Of a stretch of 11,554 nt of DNA, positions 7,601 to 11,554 are shown in pieces. Below the pieces are notes generated by a model. The model was not told where the DNA came from. It searched no databases and saw only the letters and a list, made by a program, of their open reading frames with translations. The stretch is from Amoebophrya sp. AT5.2. Its lineage: Eukaryota; Sar; Dinophyceae; Syndiniales; Amoebophryaceae. Made by a program: the position numbers and the translations under genes. Each line of letters begins with the position of its first letter. Position 1 is the first letter of the stretch. The stretch lies in NCBI GenBank assembly GCA_005223375.1, contig RXOD01006028.1, forward strand, positions 1 to 11,554, in the 5' to 3' direction.

Positions 7601-10600
7601 CGAGAAAGGAAAAGTCTACGATCGTACCCGCGGTTGGGTAGATCAGTTTGAGCAGGCGGAGCGCGACGCACGCGCCAGTCTCGAAGCTGTCGTAGAAAAC
7701 CACAAACGCAGTCGGGGATCATCGTCAGCAGAAGACGACGTCCAGAAGAAACAGAAAACCGAGACTGCGGCTGCGTCGACGTTCCTTGTCAAGTGCGGAA
7801 AGCTCTGGGGAGCGAAGGACGGCATCCAGTTCGAGAAGAACGAAAAGATCTTTGACCAAGATCTTCTCAACACGCGTGTGCTCGAGGAAATGAAGCACTG
7901 CGTGACGACAATGGAACTCAAGGTGCAGGATGGCAAGGTCTTTCTGACACCAGCAGAAATAGGCGTTGCGGACGCGAAAATGCGGGCATACGACTTCACC
8001 GTCTTGCCAGCTGTTGACGCGACGCTGCAAGGAAAGAGCACTTACACTGGGAGGCTGATGCAGTCTGACCCGGTGTGCTGGAAGTTCAGCCAATTGCTGA
8101 ACGGCAAGGAAATCGAGACGAAATTGAACAACAAGGACTGCCGCGACGTCGAGTACGCCGTTACTGCCGTCGAAATACAACGCAACAAGCCCGTGACGCC
8201 ACCCCGGTATCGCGGAAATAGTCTACTTCTTCGTTGGGGAGAGAATTTGACACCAGAGTTTGTGGAGGAGGACACGGCCACGTGGTCCGAGGCGAAGGAC
8301 TGCTGGGTAGCTCGGGTGTTTTATGAACTCACCACGGAGGCACACGACAAAATGCAGCAACACGTAGAAGGACAAAAGGGGAGCGCCATTGAGCTGTCGG
8401 AGGAAACCGCAGCACAGCTGGGCTTCGAATGTTACTACATGCCAAGCGTCCGCGACGAAGTGCGGGCGGTGATGAAGCACGGGATTTTCGGGGAAAATCG
8501 CGATAAAAGGGATGTCAAAGACAAAAACATCCTTTCCAGCCGGTTGGTGGTTGTTATTAAGGTGGATTTGGGAACTGGACAAGTGAGCAGAATAAAAAGC
8601 AGATGGGTCTCGCGTGGATTTCAAGACAGGCGCTTCCAGAAGGGCGGCTCCGGACTCAACTGCAGAAGTCACACGATGAGTGACTCCAGCTTCCTGTTCA
8701 TGGTTCAATTCGCGCAGTCCATGCAGACCAGTCTCTGGCTTGGAGATGTAAAGGAGGCGTTCTTGCTCGGGCTCACCTTTTTGGAGAGCTACGGCGAGGA
8801 GTACATGAAGGACCCCAATTCTAAGGTCTGGATGGAAGTTCCTCCGACCATCAGAAAAATGCAGTGTTTTCAGTTCAAGGAGCTAGTCGAGCTTGTCAAG
8901 TCGCTGTACGGCTGCAAGGACGCGCCATTAAATTGGCAGAAGACACTCAACCAAGTGCTCACGCTGCTGCAGATGCGACAATCGTTGGTGGATCCATCGT
9001 TGTGGTGCGCATTTGCCACACCGCAGGAGGAGGGCATCTTGAAGCAGGGTAACGACGCAGTGATGGCCTACTTTTGGGAGAAAGTAGCTGCTATAGACAA
9101 GTTGGAGAAGCACGACGTGCAGGGTGCCGCAGAGATCATTTGTGGACAAGACGCACATCGGCTGCAGAACCAGATCTTTTCCTCGTCGTCACCACAACAA
9201 ACAGAAAACAAAAGTTCATTCCTCAATCCTGCGTCGGCGGAGCTTTCCAGCGCCTTGACGCAGCACTTCCAGAACCCCGGTGTACTAATAGGTGCGCTGG
9301 GATCGCACGTCGACGACACAGCATCGTCGGGACACATCTTGTACATGTTGCGCTTGTATGCGCTCTTCAGGAAATTCCCCCTTGGCTCGTGGACCAGAAT
9401 GCTGCCGGGGAAGCGCGACTCGTTTATTGGGCGCGAAATTCAGGTGGTGCCGGAATGCATAGACCAGCACCAGATGAACGGCATGCTCGACGAAAAGCAG
9501 CAAGAGCTGGAGGATTTAGATATTCTCGTGAGAGACGTCTATTATCAATCGGTTGACGAGGATATGCTGCAGTTCGCCGAGAAGAAGTACAACATCGGCA
9601 GGAACCAGAAACCACACCAGTACGACAAAACACCGAACATGGAATGCTCGGCCCAGGTGCTGTGCGACGGATGGAAAATGAAGGACAAAGTGGTATATGT
9701 GGTATCACAGGAATCATACGGGCAAAAGATGAAGGAAATCAGCAAGGAGGAGGTGCTCGCATTTTTCCGCGAACGGGATCGCGCGAAGAATGCGTGGATG
9801 CGCAAGCAAATTTCGAATCCGTTTCGAAAGCGCATCGGCGAGTTGCTGTGGGTGACGAAAAGTAACGCACTGATCTCGCAGGCAACATCCGATATGGCGG
9901 GCGAGTTGATCCGTGCAGAACAAGCAAATTCGTGGGCATGCGTCGAGCACTACGTCCACGACCTCAATGGCCTCATCTTGCTGACGGTCATGACAGAAGC
10001 ATCTACCCGCCGCGTCGCGCGTTTGGGTGATCTAAAAACACACACGCTCCTCGGATGCGGAGATGCGAGCAAGTCTCGCGTCGGCGGTACGATCAACCTG
10101 TCTGGGCCTTTGCAGAAGCGGCTGTCGCTCATCAGCAGTTTTTCCAAGATACCGAGGCGGGTATTTTCGAGTTCAACCGGCATTGAACTCCTCGCACAAC
10201 GATTACTTACTTCGGAACTGGTGTTTGCGCTCCAGATCGCACTGGATCTGCATTTGGTAGAGCTCGGCAAGCCTCTGCTGCAGTTAGGAGACAACAAAAA
10301 TCTCCTGTCCGAACCACATGAGAAAAATCTCAAGTTGGACTATCACGCAATCAGCCAGTTGAGGGAAGACAACATTCTCGACATGCGACACATTCCGGGG
10401 AAGCAAAACTGGACTGATGCGCTGACCAAGTCTCCGCGGGAGGTGGTGATGATCTTGCTGTATCTCAATTCAGTTTGGGGCATTGCAGATCAGCGGATCC
10501 TGGACATCATGGATAACTACGAGAAAACGCACACGAAGGGTCGGAAACAGCCGAAGGAGGACAACGAGCTGGCTCTGATTCCGGAGGATGCGGAAAAGGA

Positions 10601-11468
10601 GCAGGAGGAGCTGTTGCAGGCTGCGCCAGCTGCTGACACGACTACTGGAGCGGCCCTTGTGACGAGTGCCGCTGCAACAACCACTACGACACGCACGAAA
10701 ACGACAGAGCGCCGGCGGGTTCCTCGTCTTCCACAGAACGACGTTTGGTGGGAGAGCGAGAGGGAGGTGCACTTGCGTCATCACAAGCCGCGAGTTTGCT
10801 TCTGTACTCCTGTTTCTTCGGCGTTTACACCACAAACAGCATACACTTTCCTTGACGATCACCGCACGACGCACTACGACTTCGGCGAGGGAGACAAGGG
10901 AGCGATTCAGGACAACTGGCGGGGGGAAAATAGTCATCGTCCACTGCGCAAGCACAAACCGCGGTGGCTGGGACTTACTTCTTTCCGAAAGCGGAAGCAG
11001 TTTTTCGGCTGTGACGTCCTGCCAAAACCACGACTACGCGAGAAAATTTCGACAACGAACGATGCCTACCGACCGGAACCAATAACAGCACGACTACCTT
11101 CAGCAGTACCACAACCAGCAGTACCTGCGGTCGTCGCGCCGCCAGAACTTTCGATCGGACCAAGCCTACAACAGCAGATTTTGGAAGTTTGCAAGTGGAC
11201 AGAAAATGATGATGAATGGATCTACGAGAACAGCGGAGCACCGCAGCAGAACTTATTTCGACCTGTACGAAAGAACGGACAACCAATTGATGGAGGACCA
11301 GATCCTTCCAGTCTCACCGGAGCGAGGGAAACAGCATATTTGGACGAGCACGGCTTTCGACGCTACTTCAAGGACGATTGGCGGAAGGCGAGGGGCGCGG
11401 GATATGTTGGCGGTGATCCTAGATTCAAGATTTTGCGTACCAAGTTCTACAAGGTGAAAGAGCAGTAA
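3114..11468 (+). CDS. pol: Copia-type Pol polyprotein (PR-IN-RT-RNase H) with extra domains
   Basis: This is 2784 residues from the first ATG at 3114. The frame is open from 2979, directly after the Gag TGA, so a Gag-Pol fusion of about 3370 residues by readthrough is the likely alternative. Copia polyproteins are usually about half this length. In order (numbered from ATG 3114): a Ser/Thr-rich region to about 490, protease near 511-603, integrase zinc domain 851-882, catalytic core 911-1004, SH3-like domain 1168-1220, a C2H2 finger 1283-1304, a Ser-rich linker with an NLS-like cluster 1531-1548, RT about 1800-2260, RNase H 2317-2435, and an unknown C-terminal extension. There is no frameshift or internal stop and the IN, RT and RNase H catalytic residues are intact, so it is probably functional. 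The protease should cut it into separate proteins; the sites are not recognisable. Confidence 0.96.
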   Translation: MKVEVKVEVLPSSCQQKVHHDSKQCEHQEQKEKESEMHEQQFPASVNFADDFEAQILRETGQSREETNGDNSSVSSLVVEDGGSIGGAAEAEEVEGEIGEENQYPNTNSSNIEMPDAATGSSISGIPGVTRESTTSSTSAVRQESGTTSAVQEDVVMRGSTTLENSTNSSSTSSSTSQLAAGPVSVGSTPGAEPTATTLEPMNSESSSSRETSQLHEQDAQNLGRDDSVQEYPSHAASTSSSSKKNSSTHKKGSSSSRSAALRRKIGSSSSSEQPSGNSKSNSAHEQNEQENLMKMHIPVSKGSTVRAQTAVAAQETREHLNNWDNYTKNTLCDYMQYKRPRSPRPNNTQTVGSSDSQVLNQQQRKQRKRMLQEVAKHTNYIDPQGDLAFGTKVESPPPAPAAFPSSGDYQPSSSSDERMTAAASSTSSDYKMEPEKHVSTSSSSSSSGPDQPTGGKGQGMRKLIHRPAPYLRPTEGKGFLSDKIERFGKVLTTVKKTHQFPCNAGPVGLDTDSSHNILPGSLLGMARKFSGNRIVDAENPVRFGTIANGETETSAPLAKQRVLLYFRLKRDSKNRIFSAWFEIVRGGADGKDGVSSFPILLGRPFMYDYSVNVCHDQKPAYAVVAGSEVELFEPADIAMAELEFVPTNVVDKRRVVEPSSPRPRDRKAKSSTVPDLLQQARSYLSSNQKIGMSKVKNNEDLEYYLDFDQQERQIMARSFMILSGHHGCDNQNEMRNILDEAVAGVVFQSSQSSSSSSNRAGEPPSWGEDNLLGGDQQAEQNRVSNEEQFASSGESNVAQPAESAEERASDPSLSSSQEEESTHHQQARAQLHREFPDLSVAELAWLQRQHAALGHASSIENLFQGQAKTAMKRIRALCQKCCEQDDVQQIRERGALLQFADDKNRLWIIDSTKSKLGRAVYIIDACTRMRVAELADDACGGLTGAAVRAVMLMRLVGQGTAHKIIYDEGNEFNNKLFEKVIRSLNIIGHSVGFKSAHRISKIERMNEIHRKNVRKLTMSPYDPHVAALLWSRASLSAVEESLDEALEQILATAPDSDENEVDMALKRELHAEHCFQVNSTPILGTSLTPYNLNSGGFYAGARDWERLRADLADDDADKDVLQKWFESKARIQNAVRRAIAKKDLVEILRRRELVGRAYKRLIDLSQLTPGMTVQVRRKDGRLCHREEGEVITIFEDGAAVRVGGGTTKYYTKDIALIRDDPTGTALEMYLDEDVGEELERRLTQAPQHGEPPFFADPVTSVQDGVGTAEARATGHQHFGHICQQCDRTFTSRNRLLQHISEKHGDEAPTVPVHAKRGTRRDIDFDDESDDSSDGAGDIDHGVGEPVIPPLSSEQRSEQVETVYEDCWTETTEHLIRWHLVPRKKGFVPLSVDFPHINFAKLTGERETTARFVDNPETAYIYNDNIKRVSGRRRPSDTLHGQRLWVGQSKFRKIPSMFLYTLLPSTQRTPPGEAANKSSSSSAEEKARDNERATVIEKGKVYDRTRGWVDQFEQAERDARASLEAVVENHKRSRGSSSAEDDVQKKQKTETAAASTFLVKCGKLWGAKDGIQFEKNEKIFDQDLLNTRVLEEMKHCVTTMELKVQDGKVFLTPAEIGVADAKMRAYDFTVLPAVDATLQGKSTYTGRLMQSDPVCWKFSQLLNGKEIETKLNNKDCRDVEYAVTAVEIQRNKPVTPPRYRGNSLLLRWGENLTPEFVEEDTATWSEAKDCWVARVFYELTTEAHDKMQQHVEGQKGSAIELSEETAAQLGFECYYMPSVRDEVRAVMKHGIFGENRDKRDVKDKNILSSRLVVVIKVDLGTGQVSRIKSRWVSRGFQDRRFQKGGSGLNCRSHTMSDSSFLFMVQFAQSMQTSLWLGDVKEAFLLGLTFLESYGEEYMKDPNSKVWMEVPPTIRKMQCFQFKELVELVKSLYGCKDAPLNWQKTLNQVLTLLQMRQSLVDPSLWCAFATPQEEGILKQGNDAVMAYFWEKVAAIDKLEKHDVQGAAEIICGQDAHRLQNQIFSSSSPQQTENKSSFLNPASAELSSALTQHFQNPGVLIGALGSHVDDTASSGHILYMLRLYALFRKFPLGSWTRMLPGKRDSFIGREIQVVPECIDQHQMNGMLDEKQQELEDLDILVRDVYYQSVDEDMLQFAEKKYNIGRNQKPHQYDKTPNMECSAQVLCDGWKMKDKVVYVVSQESYGQKMKEISKEEVLAFFRERDRAKNAWMRKQISNPFRKRIGELLWVTKSNALISQATSDMAGELIRAEQANSWACVEHYVHDLNGLILLTVMTEASTRRVARLGDLKTHTLLGCGDASKSRVGGTINLSGPLQKRLSLISSFSKIPRRVFSSSTGIELLAQRLLTSELVFALQIALDLHLVELGKPLLQLGDNKNLLSEPHEKNLKLDYHAISQLREDNILDMRHIPGKQNWTDALTKSPREVVMILLYLNSVWGIADQRILDIMDNYEKTHTKGRKQPKEDNELALIPEDAEKEQEELLQAAPAADTTTGAALVTSAAATTTTTRTKTTERRRVPRLPQNDVWWESEREVHLRHHKPRVCFCTPVSSAFTPQTAYTFLDDHRTTHYDFGEGDKGAIQDNWRGENSHRPLRKHKPRWLGLTSFRKRKQFFGCDVLPKPRLREKISTTNDAYRPEPITARLPSAVPQPAVPAVVAPPELSIGPSLQQQILEVCKWTENDDEWIYENSGAPQQNLFRPVRKNGQPIDGGPDPSSLTGARETAYLDEHGFRRYFKDDWRKARGAGYVGGDPRFKILRTKFYKVKEQ
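4608..4940 (+). other. Retropepsin-like aspartic protease domain with D-T-D active site
   Basis: The motif LDTDSSHNIL (active Asp codon 4644) aligns with the D-S/T-G-A-S-x-H-I block of copia proteases. About 90 residues later comes ILLGRPF (codons 4911-4928), matching the hydrophobic-hydrophobic-Gly flap of retropepsins. Spacing and position before the integrase fit the family. The Gly after D-T, almost invariant in active enzymes, is Asp here (codon 4650). The enzyme may be altered in activity, or this may be a lineage-specific variant. The identification is good but not certain, since the rest of the domain is poorly conserved. Confidence 0.65.
5643..6230 (+). other. Integrase zinc-binding (HHCC) and D,D(35)E catalytic domains
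   Basis: His codons 5664 and 5679 (H-x4-H) and Cys codons 5748 and 5757 (C-x2-C), 22 residues apart, form the HHCC zinc-binding domain. The catalytic triad follows: Asp at 5844 (in WIIDSTK), Asp at 6015 (in IIYDEGNEF), and Glu at 6123 (in KIERMNEIHRKNVRKL). Exactly 35 residues separate the last two, the canonical D,D(35)E spacing. The enzyme would insert the cDNA into host DNA in the nucleus. All metal-binding residues are intact. Confidence 0.95.
6603..6779 (+). other. Integrase C-terminal SH3-like domain
   Basis: The sequence LTPGMTVQVRRKDG, followed by GEVITIFEDGAAVRVGG and TKYYTKDIALI, has the strand-turn pattern of the barrel that follows the integrase core and binds DNA. The Gly-x-x-Val-x-Val-x-Arg start is typical of copia elements. 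Its strand order resembles that of ORF0 at 1081-1311. Confidence 0.7.
6951..7031 (+). other. C2H2 zinc finger inserted between integrase and RT
   Basis: Cys codons 6960 and 6969, then His codons 7005 and 7023, give C-x2-C-x12-H-x4-H, with the expected Phe (DRTF) and Leu core positions. This matches the classical C2H2 (TFIIIA-type) finger well. Such a finger is not part of the standard copia Pol. It follows the integrase barrel and precedes an acidic Asp/Ser linker, so it may bind DNA, RNA or a chromatin protein and influence target choice. That role is inference. Confidence 0.85.
7206..7500 (+). other. Conserved-looking pre-RT block
   Basis: Between the acidic linker and the Ser-rich linker lies a folded-looking block with HLVPRKKGFVPLSVDF, LTGERETTARF and LWVGQSKFRK. 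From memory it resembles a segment found upstream of RT in dinoflagellate copia polyproteins, which have an LTG-R-T and W-G-x-T-x-F pattern. I cannot confirm this without a search. Its function is unknown. Confidence 0.4.
7704..7757 (+). other. Bipartite nuclear-localisation-like cluster
   Basis: The sequence KRSR-GSSSAEDDVQ-KKQK has two basic clusters about ten residues apart in a disordered Ser/Glu-rich linker, the layout of a nucleoplasmin-type bipartite NLS. Ty1 integrase carries a known bipartite NLS, so a nuclear signal in this part of Pol is reasonable. Motif-level evidence only. Confidence 0.4.
8433..9880 (+). other. Copia-type reverse transcriptase (RVT_2) with two insertions
   Basis: Motifs in order: SRWVSRGFQDRRF (KARLVARGF equivalent, near 8600), WLGDVKEAF with catalytic Asp codon 8745 (motif A), SLYGCKDAPLNW from 8901 (LYGLKQAPRAW equivalent), DPSLW from 8991, and GSHVDD with Asp codons 9312 and 9315 (motif C, usually YVDD). 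FIGREIQ near 9423, VVYVVSQESYGQKM near 9687 and LLWVTKSNALISQA near 9843 match the C-terminal copia blocks. Motif A and motif C are 189 residues apart, against roughly 80 in typical copia RTs, because about 85 residues are inserted at 9020-9278. A second insertion of about 75 residues is at 9455-9680. All three catalytic Asp are present. Confidence 0.93.
10041..10443 (+). other. RNase H domain
   Basis: The four metal-binding acids are present: Asp codon 10062 (GCGDASKS), Glu 10185 (STGIELLA), Asp 10290 (LGDNKNLL) and Asp 10416 (WTDALTKS). The closing HIPGKQNWTDALTK corresponds to the V-x-x-x-x-x-x-AD-x-x-T-K block of copia elements. It removes RNA from the RNA/DNA hybrid during reverse transcription. 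Appears functional. Confidence 0.92.
10500..11468 (+). other. Unknown C-terminal extension of Pol (about 320 residues)
   Basis: Copia Pol normally ends soon after RNase H. Here the frame continues: a Lys/Glu-rich segment, an Ala/Thr-rich spacer (10620-10710) and then a region rich in Trp, Arg, His and Pro. That region includes a basic stretch LRKHKPRWLGLTSFRKRK (about 10944-10998), a Pro/Ala/Val linker (about 11095-11150), and a Tyr/Trp/Asp-rich end with GFRRYFKDDWRKARG and GGDPRFKILRTKF. There is no signal peptide or membrane segment, so an envelope protein is unlikely. I recognise no family. The structured-looking end suggests a folded domain, possibly nucleic-acid binding. Confidence 0.8.
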
Positions 11469-11531
11469 TTACAGATCGACAACGAGATGTTCAAGGACGA
11501 CGGAAGTCTTCACCTGAAAGAAAATAGATCG
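11469..11531 (+). other. Short 3' non-coding stretch with weak polypurine tract
   Basis: Only 63 bases separate the Pol TAA from the terminal repeat. GAAAGAAAA (11516-11524) is the only purine run that could act as a polypurine tract priming plus-strand DNA, but it is short and no TG-starting LTR clearly follows. If the sequence joins to position 1, the LTR would begin close to here. Confidence 0.25.
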
Positions 11532-11554
11532 GTATCAGAAAACTACCCGGATCC
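11532..11554. repeat. Right copy of exact 23-bp terminal direct repeat
   Basis: Identical to positions 1-23 and in the same orientation. The base before it (11531) is G, giving GGTATCAGA, which resembles the start of the primer binding sites that pair with initiator tRNA-Met (known consensus TGGTATCAGAGC). The match stops after nine bases. A primer site only about 60 bases after the Pol stop would leave no room for a normal LTR upstream of it, so I do not call it one. Confidence 0.95.

Larger units (their letters stand above)
1..11554 (+). mobile_element. Ty1/copia-type LTR retrotransposon, boundaries unresolved
   Basis: Gag-like and Pol-like frames fill about 90% of the window. Domain order in Pol (protease, integrase, reverse transcriptase, RNase H) defines the copia superfamily. 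Both frames are intact and the IN, RT and RNase H catalytic residues are present, so this looks like a recent, possibly autonomous copy. I see no pair of long terminal repeats, so the element ends cannot be placed. The only terminal repeat is an exact 23-base direct repeat at the window ends. If the sequence is circular or a collapsed tandem, roughly 930 bases between the Pol stop and position 868 are available for a single LTR plus leader. No other gene is convincingly present. Confidence 0.93.

Noticed and set aside
10500..11468. C-terminal extension as an envelope-like protein.
   Set aside because: No signal peptide, no membrane-spanning segment and no separate start; it is fused in frame to Pol.
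11531..11539. GGTATCAGA as a primer binding site for initiator tRNA-Met.
   Set aside because: Only nine bases match the usual site, the next bases diverge, and it lies about 60 bases after the Pol stop, leaving no room for an LTR before it. It could still matter if the sequence is rearranged at the junction.
1..11554. TGA as a sense codon in the host.
   Set aside because: No in-frame TGA occurs in about 2,800 Pol codons, so TGA is most likely a normal stop and any readthrough would be site-specific.

Overview
The window is almost entirely one retrotransposon of Ty1/copia (Pseudoviridae-like) type, read on the + strand. The assignment rests on domain order within one long Pol frame: aspartic protease, HHCC zinc-binding and D,D(35)E integrase, reverse transcriptase, then RNase H. 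Integrase precedes RT, which separates copia from gypsy. The host is a eukaryote. My best guess is a dinoflagellate or related alveolate, because the RT motif C reads HVDD, the Gag finger is CCCH rather than CCHC, and the block before RT resembles what I recall of dinoflagellate copia polyproteins. That is recall, not a search result.

Layout. Positions 1-868 are non-coding on the + strand and visibly more AT-rich than the rest. They hold a small tandem repeat, a possible TATA box and two leader hairpins, and may include LTR sequence, but no second LTR copy lies in the window to prove it. Positions 869-1311 hold a short uORF and a compact ORF ('ORF0') that looks like a small SH3-like barrel protein. 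Gag follows at 1356-2978: a coiled coil, a helical capsid-like region, and a CCCH finger near the C-terminus. Pol occupies the same frame after Gag's TGA and runs without a stop to 11468. It has a Ser-rich N-terminal region, PR, IN, a C2H2 zinc finger, RT with two insertions, RNase H and a C-terminal extension of about 320 residues. The first 23 bases of the window recur exactly as its last 23, so the sequence may be a circle or tandem/collapsed copy of about 11,531 bp.

How the parts work together. Gag would form the particle and bind RNA. Pol would mature the polyprotein, copy the RNA and integrate the cDNA. Gag and Pol share a frame, separated by one TGA. Twelve bases after that TGA begins a strong RNA stem-loop: a perfect 8-bp outer stem, a 5-bp inner stem, and a 5-base loop complementary to sequence just downstream, so an H-type pseudoknot is possible. 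This is the layout expected for programmed stop-codon readthrough and is the most interesting signal here. All catalytic residues I looked for in IN, RT and RNase H are present and Pol is unbroken over about 2,800 codons, so the element looks recently active. The one odd active site is the protease, which reads D-T-D instead of D-T/S-G.
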